Below, piece by piece: positions 7,313 to 14,291 of a stretch of DNA of 59,369 nucleotides (its first letter is position 1; every line of letters starts with the position of its first letter). Below the pieces are notes generated by a model. That model was not told the origin of the DNA. It was given only the letters and a program-made list of their open reading frames with translations, and ran no database searches. A program made the translations under genes and the position numbers. This stretch comes from an uncultured Clostridia bacterium (GTDB taxonomy: Bacteria > Bacillota > Clostridia > Christensenellales > Borkfalkiaceae). The DNA lies in NCBI GenBank assembly GCA_944368925.1, contig CALVXG010000015.1, positions 1-59,369 on the forward strand, given 5' to 3'.

Positions 7313-7386
7313 GGGTACCCTTTTTTCTTTACGTCCCGTAAAGAAAAAAGGGTACCCTTTTTTCTTTACGTCCCGTAAAGAAAAAA
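7313..7386 (+). repeat. Two tandem 37-bp units, each a perfect palindrome
   Basis: The unit is GGGTACCC, then TTTTTTCTTTACG, a TCC spacer, then CGTAAAGAAAAAA, repeated exactly twice. Each unit contains a 13-bp inverted repeat. The first palindrome is also flanked by GGGTACCC on both sides, giving 21-bp arms (7313-7357). It lies between a consensus promoter and the small membrane protein gene. Confidence 0.95.
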
Positions 7387-7412
7387 CCGCTTTGAAAGCC
7401 GAAGGAGAAAAA

Positions 7413-7874
7413 ATGAATACGGAAGAACAAAAGTCGATGGGGTTGGCCTATCTGGAAGGCAAGAACGGTGTGAGCAAGAATGTGGAGAAGGCGTGCGGCT
7501 ATTTTTTGAAGGCGGCGGAAGAATATACCGTGAAGAACGAGCTGGAGGGGCGGTATTCGTGGTCGCGCTCGGCGATCGACGTGCGGAGCCTGGACGACGA
7601 CAAGAAAACCGGGGATCTCGTGTACATGGTTCCGTTCTATTTTTACATTTACCGAAAGGACGGCAAGACGCTGACCCTGCGCGTCAACGGGAGCGACGGG
7701 ACGGTGGACGTGTTCAGAAACAACCCGTTTGCGCTGAAAGGAAAGGGAAAGACGGCAAAGCCGAAAGAGGCGAAACCCGCAAAGAAATTTTCTTTCGGGA
7801 TATTCCTGCTGCTGACCCTGTTTACGGGCGTGGGCGGCATACTCTACGCGATTTATTGTGCGCTGAAAAAATAG
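7413..7874 (+). CDS. Hypothetical tail-anchored membrane protein
   Basis: A 153-residue protein with no recognised family beyond one Sel1/TPR-like helical repeat at the N-terminus (MGLAYLEGKNGVSKNVEKAC, then YFLKAAEEY). A central strand-rich segment (VYMVPFYFYIYRKDGKTLTLRV, in part VPFYFYIYRKDGKTL) precedes a Lys-rich linker and one C-terminal membrane helix (FGIFLLLTLFTGVGGILYAI) ending in LKK, so the bulk should face the cytosol as a tail anchor. ATG 7413 has GGAG six bases upstream; the in-frame TTG at 7392 lacks one. It is transcribed from a consensus promoter behind the tandem palindrome. Confidence 0.7.
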   Translation: MNTEEQKSMGLAYLEGKNGVSKNVEKACGYFLKAAEEYTVKNELEGRYSWSRSAIDVRSLDDDKKTGDLVYMVPFYFYIYRKDGKTLTLRVNGSDGTVDVFRNNPFALKGKGKTAKPKEAKPAKKFSFGIFLLLTLFTGVGGILYAIYCALKK

Positions 7875-7944
7875 AAAAGAATGGCCGCGCGGCGGCAAAG
7901 TTTCGGCGTGTACGCTGAAAATGCGGGCATACGCGCGTTTTGAT

Positions 7945-7973
7945 TTGACAAGGCGCGCGTATATTTTTATAAT
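7945..7973 (+). promoter_or_regulatory. Sigma-A promoter for riboswitch-symporter unit
   Basis: TTGACA (7945-7950), 17 bases, TATAAT (7968-7973), starting a transcript at the edge of the glycine aptamer. Confidence 0.9.
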
Positions 7974-7988
7974 AATAAGGAAATAAAA

Positions 7989-8073
7989 CTCCGGAGAGGC
8001 CAAAAAAACGGCGCCGAAGGTGTATGCTGTCCGCAGAGGGCGGCTATCTCTCAGGCAAAAGGACGGAGCGGTA
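7989..8073 (+). ncRNA. Glycine riboswitch (single aptamer)
   Basis: P1 is formed by CTCCG (7989-7993) and CGGAG (8064-8068). Signature strings of the glycine aptamer are present: GAGAGG, GCGCCGAAGG and ATCTCTCAGGCAAAAGGAC. Only one aptamer is visible instead of the common tandem pair. It precedes a sodium:alanine symporter gene, a known class of target for glycine riboswitches. Confidence 0.92.
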
Positions 8074-8083
8074 TTTTTCCGCA

Positions 8084-8110
8084 AGTCGCTTTCGGGCGGC
8101 TTTCTTTTTT
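8084..8110 (+). terminator. Riboswitch expression-platform terminator
   Basis: AAGTCGC and GCGGCTT pair (one G-U) around TTTCGG and are followed by TCTTTTTT. It lies between the aptamer and the symporter start, consistent with transcriptional control that opens when glycine binds, the usual direction in this class. Confidence 0.7.
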
Positions 8111-8126
8111 GGAGAAAGAAAAAAAG

Positions 8127-9707
8127 ATGCAGATTTTTGAACAGATTGTAAAGCAGGTCGATGACTTTGTGTGGGGCATTCCGCTGATCGTGCTCATACT
8201 CGGTACGGGTATCTATCTGACGGTGCGCCTGGTGTTTTTGCCGATGCGCAAGCTGGGGCGTGCGTTCCGTTACGTATTCCGCAAGGAAGAGGGCGCGGGC
8301 GAAGTTTCCTCGTTCGGTGCGCTGTGCACGGCGCTGTCGGCGACCATCGGGACGGGCAACATTGTCGGCGTGGCGACGGCGATCGTGGCGGGCGGCCCGG
8401 GGGCGCTTTTCTGGATGTGGCTGGCGGCGTTTTTCGGAATGGCGACGAAATATGCGGAGGGGCTTCTGGCGGTCAAATACAGGCGGATCTATCCGGACGG
8501 GCACACGCTGGGCGGGCCTTTTTACTATATTGAGAACGGTCTGGGCAAAAAGTGGAAATTCCTTGCGGTGATCTTTGCGGTTTTGGGCATGTGCGTGGGA
8601 CTGTTCGGGATCGGGACGTTTTCGCAGGTGAACTCGATCACGTCGGCGGTGGGAAATGTTTTTGCGGGCGTGCCCGACGTAAAACTGTTCGGAAGCTCGT
8701 ACAATCTTGCGGTGGTGATCGCAGGGCTGATTCTGACGGCGGCGGTGGCTTTGGTGCTGTTGGGCGGGGTCAGGCGCATCGCGAAGGTATCGGAAGCGGT
8801 GGTGCCGTTCATGGTGATTTTGTACGTGCTGGTGTGCCTTGTGATCCTGATTTTCAATATTACGGCGATCCCGTCGGCGTTCGGTGCGATATTTGTGGGA
8901 GCGTTCAAGCCTTCCGCGGTCGCGGGCGGCATAGCGGGGAGCATGCTGGTGGCGATGCAGAAAGGGATCGCGCGCGGGATCTTTTCCAACGAAGCGGGAC
9001 TGGGCAGCGCGCCGATCGCGGCGGCGGCCGCGAAGACGAAAGAACCCGTGCGGCAGGGACTCGTTTCAATGACGGGCACCTTTTTGGATACGCTCGTCGT
9101 GTGCACGATGACGGGGCTTGCGATCGTGATCACGGGCGCGTGGAAGACGGGCCTGGACGGCGCGGACGTGACGATCGAAGCGTTTTCGGCGGGAATGCCG
9201 GGAGTGCTCGGAGCGGCGGGGCCCGCGGTGCTGACGATCTGCCTTGTCTTTTTTGCGTTCACGACGATTTTGGGCTGGAATTTTTACGGGGAGCGGTGTC
9301 TTGAATACATAGCGGGGCGGAAAAAGGCCGCGATTTACGCATACCGTATTGCGTATATTCTGGCGGTGCTGATCGGGCCGTACATGACGGTGGCGGTGGT
9401 CTGGAACATCGCGGACGTATTCAACGGGCTGATGGCGATCCCGAATCTGATCGCGCTGATTTTGCTGTCGAACGTGGTGATACGGGAAACGAAGCGTTAT
9501 TTCAGACGGTATCCTACGGGCAAGCAAGGGGAAGAAGCGGCGGAGCTGGACGAAGCGGCGGAAGAGAGCTATTGCAGGCTGGAGGGAATACGGCAGGAAG
9601 AGGAGAAAGCGCCTGCGGAGCAAGCGGGGGCGTTGTACGAAAAAGCGGAGGACGAAGACGAAAAAAACGGACGAAACACGGATAAAAGCGAGGAAAAAGG
9701 CGAGTAA
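8127..9707 (+). CDS. Sodium:alanine/glycine symporter (AGCS family)
   Basis: A 526-residue cytoplasmic-membrane transporter that imports alanine or glycine with Na+. The AGCS hallmark ATIGTGNIVGVATAI followed by GGPGALFWMW is intact near residues 75-105, and the second signature KGIARGIFSNEAGLGSAP is near 280. About ten to eleven hydrophobic helices end near residue 460, followed by an unusual 70-residue charged tail rich in Glu and Lys. ATG 8127 is 12 bases after GGAG; a TTG at 8109 lies inside the terminator. Control by the glycine riboswitch suggests glycine is a relevant substrate or that excess glycine is handled by this protein. Confidence 0.93.
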   Translation: MQIFEQIVKQVDDFVWGIPLIVLILGTGIYLTVRLVFLPMRKLGRAFRYVFRKEEGAGEVSSFGALCTALSATIGTGNIVGVATAIVAGGPGALFWMWLAAFFGMATKYAEGLLAVKYRRIYPDGHTLGGPFYYIENGLGKKWKFLAVIFAVLGMCVGLFGIGTFSQVNSITSAVGNVFAGVPDVKLFGSSYNLAVVIAGLILTAAVALVLLGGVRRIAKVSEAVVPFMVILYVLVCLVILIFNITAIPSAFGAIFVGAFKPSAVAGGIAGSMLVAMQKGIARGIFSNEAGLGSAPIAAAAAKTKEPVRQGLVSMTGTFLDTLVVCTMTGLAIVITGAWKTGLDGADVTIEAFSAGMPGVLGAAGPAVLTICLVFFAFTTILGWNFYGERCLEYIAGRKKAAIYAYRIAYILAVLIGPYMTVAVVWNIADVFNGLMAIPNLIALILLSNVVIRETKRYFRRYPTGKQGEEAAELDEAAEESYCRLEGIRQEEEKAPAEQAGALYEKAEDEDEKNGRNTDKSEEKGE

Positions 9708-9731
9708 AAGGGCAGAAAAAAGGGGAAATTG

Positions 9732-9760
9732 TTGACAAAACGACCGATATATATTAAAAT
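9732..9760 (+). promoter_or_regulatory. Sigma-A promoter of the NSS symporter gene
   Basis: TTGACA (9732-9737), 17 bases, TAAAAT (9755-9760), 54 bases before the start codon. Confidence 0.85.
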
Positions 9761-9814
9761 GGACAAACAAATCGGGCAAAAGCGGCGCGGAAAATAATAT
9801 CTTGGAGAGCATGG

Positions 9815-11254
9815 ATGGAAGAGGAAAAGACTCCGTTGATCGGAGATTTTGCGGAAGACGCGGAGCCTGTTTCTGCGGAAACGGAAGGCGGCGAAGGCAA
9901 GAAGCGGGGCGGATTTTCGAGTAAGATCGGCTTTGTGCTGGCGGCGGCGGGATCTGCGGTAGGGCTTGGGAACCTGTGGAGGTTTCCGTATCTTGCGGCG
10001 AAGTACGGCGGCGGGATGTTTTTGCTGTGTTACATTGTGCTTGCGGTGACGTTCGGATTTTCGCTGCTGGTGTTGGAGATTGCGATCGGGCGCAAGACGG
10101 GCAAGGGCGTGATCGGCGCGTTTGCGGCGCTGAACAAGAAGTTCAAATGGTTCGGATTTGTCTGCATTGTCGTGCCGATCATTATTGTGCCGTACTATTC
10201 GGTGATCGGCGGATGGGTGATCAAATATTTCTGGGCGTTCATGATCGGGGATGCGGCGGTATCGGGCGCGGGAGCGGATACGAGCGCGTATTTTACGTCG
10301 TTCATATCGAACGCTTGGCAGCCGATCGTGTTCTTTCTGATTTTTGCGGCGGCGACCATCCTTGTGGTGGTTTTCGGCGTGCAGAAGGGGATCGAGCGCG
10401 TGAGCAAGATTTTGATGCCGTTGCTTGCGATTCTGGTCGTGTTTTTGGCTGTGTACGCATTGTGTCAGCCGGGCGCGATGGAGGGCCTGAAAAAACTTTT
10501 CGTGCCCGATTTCGAAGATTTCAAATTTCAGACGTTGCTTGCGGCGCTGGGACAGCTGTTCTATTCGATGTCGCTCGCGATGGCGATCATGATCACGTAC
10601 GGTTCGTATATGAAAAAGAATGCCGACATACAGAAATCGGGGCGGCAGATCTCGATTTGCGACACATTGTTTGCGATCTTTGCGGCGATGATCATCATAC
10701 CGTCCATCTACGCGGTGACGGGCGGCGGAGAAGCTGCGGCGGAAGCAATGGACAACAGCGGGCCGTCGTTGATGTTTGTCGTTCTGCCGCAGGTGTTCAA
10801 CGGTATGGCGGGCGGCAGAGTGATTGCCGTGATCTTCTTTTTGCTGGTGCTGTTTGCGGCGCTGACGTCGTCGATTTCGCTGGTGGAATCGATCGTGGCG
10901 GTCTTGCGTGAGAATTGTCATTTGAAACGTTGGATGGCATGTCTGATCGTGTTCGGGATCATGATTGTATTAGGGGTGCTTTCGTCGCTCGGGTTCGGGC
11001 CGCTGAGCATGGTGCAGTTGGGCGGAAAGAGCATTCTTGATATGTTTGATTATGCTTCGAACAGTATACTGATGCCGCTCGTTGCGATCGGTACCTGTGT
11101 GATTGCGGGATATTTTACGGATACGGAAAGTCTGATGGATGAGATCGGCATGCGTCGGAAGGGATACCGCAGGTATTATCGGATAATGATACGATATATT
11201 GCACCGGTGTGTATGGCATTGATTTTGATCAGCGGGATTGCGGTGCCGCTGTAA
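9815..11254 (+). CDS. Neurotransmitter:sodium symporter (NSS) family transporter
   Basis: A 479-residue LeuT-fold, Na+-coupled amino acid transporter. The first helix carries the NSS signature SAVGLGNLWRFPYLAAKYGGG, which binds Na+ and substrate (in part GLGNLWRFPY), and later helices show GQLFYSMSLAMAIMITYGSY and the ALTSSISLVES segment of helix 8. About eleven to twelve helices are present, as in bacterial members. A 30-residue acidic N-terminal extension precedes the first helix. It has its own promoter and a hairpin after the stop. Together with the adjacent AGCS gene this makes two Na+-driven amino acid importers side by side; the substrate is not predictable. Confidence 0.92.
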   Translation: MEEEKTPLIGDFAEDAEPVSAETEGGEGKKRGGFSSKIGFVLAAAGSAVGLGNLWRFPYLAAKYGGGMFLLCYIVLAVTFGFSLLVLEIAIGRKTGKGVIGAFAALNKKFKWFGFVCIVVPIIIVPYYSVIGGWVIKYFWAFMIGDAAVSGAGADTSAYFTSFISNAWQPIVFFLIFAAATILVVVFGVQKGIERVSKILMPLLAILVVFLAVYALCQPGAMEGLKKLFVPDFEDFKFQTLLAALGQLFYSMSLAMAIMITYGSYMKKNADIQKSGRQISICDTLFAIFAAMIIIPSIYAVTGGGEAAAEAMDNSGPSLMFVVLPQVFNGMAGGRVIAVIFFLLVLFAALTSSISLVESIVAVLRENCHLKRWMACLIVFGIMIVLGVLSSLGFGPLSMVQLGGKSILDMFDYASNSILMPLVAIGTCVIAGYFTDTESLMDEIGMRRKGYRRYYRIMIRYIAPVCMALILISGIAVPL

Positions 11255-11270
11255 AATACAAAGTTCATGC

Positions 11271-11298
11271 GTAAAAGCGCGCTTTGGCGCGCTTTTAC
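11271..11298 (+). terminator. Hairpin terminator after the NSS gene
   Basis: A perfect 12-bp stem, GTAAAAGCGCGC with GCGCGCTTTTAC, around a TTTG loop. The T-tract is inside the stem, so it may work in both directions. Confidence 0.65.
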
Positions 11299-11421
11299 TG
11301 TGTGCGGAAAAAGCAATCTTGTATAAAAAAAGATGGTACGTTGTTTGAGTTTTCGGACAACGCGGTGTCGGTTCGGGCCGCAGACAAAGCGGCGGAACGT
11401 TTCAAAAATCGGGGCAGTTTT

Positions 11422-12837
11422 ATGACGCAGATAAAAAGAAAACGGGCGATCGATCTTGGCAGAGATCCTGTCGGAGGGCTCGTCGTCCGACTGGCTGTGC
11501 CGGCGGTGTTGGCGCAGCTGATCAATCTTTTATACAATTTAGTCGATCGCATGTATGTCGGGAGTATTCCAGAGATTGGTACGCAGGCATTGGCGGGGCT
11601 GGGAGTAGTATTCCCGATCACGCTGATCGTGAGCGCGTTCAGCAATCTGATCGGGATGGGCGGAGCGCCTTTGGCGAGCATATGTCTCGGCGAGCAGAAA
11701 AAAGAAGAAGCGGGCAAAGTTTTCAATACGGGCGTGGGGCTTTTGGCAATTTTTGCCGTCCTGCTGACGGCAATCGTGCTGACCTTCTGCGATTCTTTGG
11801 TAAATTTGTTCGGAGCTCCGTCGGACAGTTTTGACTGCGCGCGCGGGTATCTGTTCGTATACGGATGCGGAACGGTATTTGTCCTGTTTTCGTTGGGACT
11901 GAATCCGTTTATTACGGCGCAGGGGTACAGCGTGACGTCCATGCTGACGGTGGCGATCGGTGCCGTACTGAATATAGCGCTGGATCCGCTTTTTATTTTT
12001 GTGTTTAAAATGGGCGTGGAAGGCGCTGCATTGGCGACAATTCTTTCGCAGGGCGTATCGGCCGTATGGGTCATGTCTTTCTTTTTTCGCAAAAAGAGTG
12101 CTTTCCGCTTTAACGCAAGGCAGTTTGTGCCGGAGCGGAGGACGGCTCTGCGGATTTTGGCGTTAGGGCTTTCGCCGTTTATTATGAGTGTGACGGAAAG
12201 TGCGATCCAGATTGTATTCAACGTGAATCTGAAACGCTGGTCGGGCGGAAACAGCGATTATACGGCGGCGCTGACGATCATGCTCAGCGCGATCCAGATC
12301 GTATGTCTGCCGCTGAACGGGTTGGGGACGGGAGTGCAGCCGTTGGTAAGTTATAATTACGGGACGGGCAATTCGGAGCGGGTCCGAAAAACTGTGCGGA
12401 TTGCGGCATTGACGGCGCTGTGCGGTTCGACGACGGTGTGGGCGGTATCGTTGTTTGCGCCGCAGATCTACGGTTACATATTCAGCGCCAGCGAGCCCGT
12501 GATGGCGATTCTGCGCAAATATACGCCGTTTTTTATGATGGGAACGATTTTCTTTTTTGCGCAGATGACGCTGCAGAACGTATTTGTGGCGTTGAACCAG
12601 GCAAAGATCTCTATTTTTCTGGCGTGTCTGCGGAAAGTGATCTTGCTGATCCCTTTGTGTTTTGCGCTGCCGTATGCTTTCGGGGTGTCGGGCGTTTATT
12701 ACAGCGAGGGGATCGCGGACATCACGGCGGGCATCGTAACGGCGACGACATTTTTCTGTATGCTGCCGCGCATTTTGCGAAAGAGAGAGCAGGTTCTTTT
12801 GCAAGAGAAGGAACGGGGCATAAAAGAAGGGAAATAG
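11422..12837 (+). CDS. MATE family efflux transporter
   Basis: A 471-residue, roughly 12-helix membrane protein of the multidrug and toxic compound extrusion family. The family start DPVGGLVVRLAVPAVLAQLINLLYN (in part LAVPAVLAQLINLLYN) and DRMYVG are clear, and the second half repeats the pattern with NGLGTGVQPLVSYNYG. MATE proteins export cationic compounds in exchange for Na+ or H+. The frame is open from 11284, but that region overlaps the previous terminator, and MTQIKRKRAIDLG at 11422 is the natural N-terminus; the Shine-Dalgarno site (GGGGCAG) is weak. It is adjacent to spoVAC without an evident functional link. Confidence 0.9.
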   Translation: MTQIKRKRAIDLGRDPVGGLVVRLAVPAVLAQLINLLYNLVDRMYVGSIPEIGTQALAGLGVVFPITLIVSAFSNLIGMGGAPLASICLGEQKKEEAGKVFNTGVGLLAIFAVLLTAIVLTFCDSLVNLFGAPSDSFDCARGYLFVYGCGTVFVLFSLGLNPFITAQGYSVTSMLTVAIGAVLNIALDPLFIFVFKMGVEGAALATILSQGVSAVWVMSFFFRKKSAFRFNARQFVPERRTALRILALGLSPFIMSVTESAIQIVFNVNLKRWSGGNSDYTAALTIMLSAIQIVCLPLNGLGTGVQPLVSYNYGTGNSERVRKTVRIAALTALCGSTTVWAVSLFAPQIYGYIFSASEPVMAILRKYTPFFMMGTIFFFAQMTLQNVFVALNQAKISIFLACLRKVILLIPLCFALPYAFGVSGVYYSEGIADITAGIVTATTFFCMLPRILRKREQVLLQEKERGIKEGK

Positions 12838-12853
12838 TTTTTGAAGAAAAGCC

Positions 12854-12883
12854 GCATAATTTTTCGTGAAAAGAGCAAAAATA
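12854..12883 (+). promoter_or_regulatory. Candidate sigma-G-like promoter for spoVAC
   Basis: GCATA (12854-12858) and CAAAAATA (12876-12883) are 17 bases apart. This partly fits the forespore pattern (GNATR and CATNNTA). spoVA genes are sigma-G dependent in known species; the -10 match is poor, so this is a weak suggestion. Confidence 0.25.
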
Positions 12884-12980
12884 TTGGATATGAAACGAAG
12901 AATTATGCCCGCAGATGAAATACGGACAAGGGACGAACGTGAAACGTGCGTTCCCGGATTCAATGCGGCGGGAGAGCGGC

Positions 12981-13520
12981 ATGGAAAATAAAGAAATGCA
13001 GTCAATGCGCCGAGAAAATCGCGGCGGAGCGGGCGCCGTGAATGAAGAGAAAGAAAAGGCGCAAGTTTCGACGTATGCGGGAATCAACGAGAATTATCTT
13101 GCGTACGTGCATTCGTTTGCGCCGCCGACGAAGCATTTTCATAATTGCCTGCGGGCGTTTATGGTCGGCGGGCTGATTTGCTGTATCGGCCAGTTTTTGC
13201 GGACGGTTTTTGAGAATGTTTTTTTGCTGACCGGCGACGAATTGGCGGGAGCCACTTCGATGGCGCTTATTTTTCTGGGATGTCTTTTGACAGGCTTGGG
13301 AGTATACGACCGTATCGGTAAAGCGGCGGGAGCAGGATCGATCGTGCCGATCACGGGTTTTGCGAACAGCGTGTGTTCTCCTGCACTGGAATTCAAATCG
13401 GAAGGGATGATCACGGGCCTTGCCGCAAAGATGTTTACGGTAGCGGGGCCGATCATTGTCTACGGCGTTCTGGCAGGGGCTGCGGTCGGCCTTATTTATT
13501 TTCTGCTGGGGCTCGGTTAA
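12981..13520 (+). CDS. spoVAC: Stage V sporulation protein AC
   Basis: A 179-residue membrane protein of the SpoVAC family, part of the channel that moves Ca-dipicolinate into the forespore and releases it at germination. The block YDRIGKAAGAGSIVPITGFA and the following EFKSEGMITGLAAKMF match the family; four to five membrane helices are visible. GGAG is six bases before ATG 12981. The N-terminus up to residue 45 is more charged and longer than usual. No spoVAD or spoVAE follows: the next feature is a double terminator, so the gene is an orphan here. Confidence 0.88.
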   Translation: MENKEMQSMRRENRGGAGAVNEEKEKAQVSTYAGINENYLAYVHSFAPPTKHFHNCLRAFMVGGLICCIGQFLRTVFENVFLLTGDELAGATSMALIFLGCLLTGLGVYDRIGKAAGAGSIVPITGFANSVCSPALEFKSEGMITGLAAKMFTVAGPIIVYGVLAGAAVGLIYFLLGLG

Positions 13521-13538
13521 AATCGTCAAAATATTTTT

Positions 13539-13582
13539 GCGCAGCCGCCCGCAGCGAAAAGCTGCGGGCGGCTGCGCCTTTT
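13539..13582 (+). terminator. Strong terminator after spoVAC
   Basis: A perfect 17-bp GC-rich stem (GCGCAGCCGCCCGCAGC with its complement) around GAAAA, followed by CTTTT. Confidence 0.9.
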
Positions 13583-13585
13583 CTG

Positions 13586-13619
13586 CCGCTATCGGCGCGA
13601 ATGTCCGCGCCGATAGCGG
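13586..13619. terminator. Second perfect hairpin directly after the first
   Basis: A 14-bp stem, CCGCTATCGGCGCG with its complement, around AATGTC. With the preceding hairpin it forms one of several tandem hairpin pairs in this window. Confidence 0.6.
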
Positions 13620-13691
13620 AAAATTTTTGCGGCTATAGAGAGAAATCGGAATATTTTTGTCGAAAAATTTGATTAATTTATGAAAATTTTC

Positions 13692-13720
13692 TTGCAAAAA
13701 ATAAAGAAGTGTGATAAAAT
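13692..13720 (+). promoter_or_regulatory. Sigma-A promoter upstream of overlapping hairpins
   Basis: TTGCAA (13692-13697), 17 bases, TAAAAT (13715-13720). Confidence 0.7.
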
Positions 13721-13741
13721 ATGTATAAACACAAATGAGTG

Positions 13742-13787
13742 AAAATACGGCCGGCCGTATTTTGTCTATCTGGGATAGACAAAATAC
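13742..13787 (+). promoter_or_regulatory. Overlapping, mutually exclusive hairpins in a leader
   Basis: Hairpin 1 is the palindrome AAAATACGGCC / GGCCGTATTTT (13742-13763). Hairpin 2 is GTATTTTGTCTATC (13757-13770), TGG, GATAGACAAAATAC (13774-13787). The GTATTTT segment belongs to both, so only one can form at a time. The element is 20 bases after a promoter and 33 before the next gene. Confidence 0.7.
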
Positions 13788-13819
13788 AGAATTAAAAGCC
13801 AAAGGGGAAAGGGGAGCGA

Positions 13820-14185
13820 TTGAAAATGCGAAAAGGGAAGACTGCAAAAATGTTGTCGGGCAGAAAGCCGGGCGGGATTTTTGCGGTCTTTTGTTATTTT
13901 ATAGCCATACCGGTGCTGCTGATCGTGGTGAGCGGGCTGTTGGCATACATAGGCAATTATTACGGGCAGACGGATTTATTGTATATGGCGGTATATTTGC
14001 TGGTCACGGTGGAATGTCTGGCGATACCGTTTTTATTGACAGTGCTGATCGGAGGGGTGCAGAAATATTTTTGCGGGAGAATCAGAGTCGAACGGATCCG
14101 CATGAGAAAAGTACGCGTGAAGGTGCTGAAGTATCCCGTGAAGCCGGTGCCGGCATACCGTAATTTCTGCAGGCGAAACTGTTGA
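13820..14185 (+). CDS. Small two-helix membrane protein
   Basis: A 121-residue protein that I do not recognise. A basic N-terminus (MRKGKTAKMLSGRKPGG) is followed by two membrane helices (about residues 20-43 and 53-80), then a strongly basic C-terminus rich in Arg and Lys with an NFCRRNC end. GGGGAG lies four bases before TTG 13820 and ten before ATG 13826; either may be used. It is the first gene behind the overlapping-hairpin leader and lies 106 bases before the pilin-like gene, probably in one transcript. Confidence 0.6.
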   Translation: MKMRKGKTAKMLSGRKPGGIFAVFCYFIAIPVLLIVVSGLLAYIGNYYGQTDLLYMAVYLLVTVECLAIPFLLTVLIGGVQKYFCGRIRVERIRMRKVRVKVLKYPVKPVPAYRNFCRRNC

Positions 14186-14187
14186 GA

Positions 14188-14291
14188 GAGAATATTGAGA
14201 AATGAGAGAAATGAGAGAAATAAGAGAAATAAGAGAAAAGTGAAAAAGCGAATGAGAAATTTGAAATAGAGAAAAAAGAAAGGAGAGAAAA
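14188..14291 (+). repeat. Purine-rich low-complexity spacer
   Basis: Iterations of GAGAAAT/AAGAGAAA, an almost pure purine tract between the small membrane protein and the pilin-like gene, ending in the Shine-Dalgarno site AAGGAG of the latter. Slippage-prone, so length may vary between strains. Confidence 0.75.
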
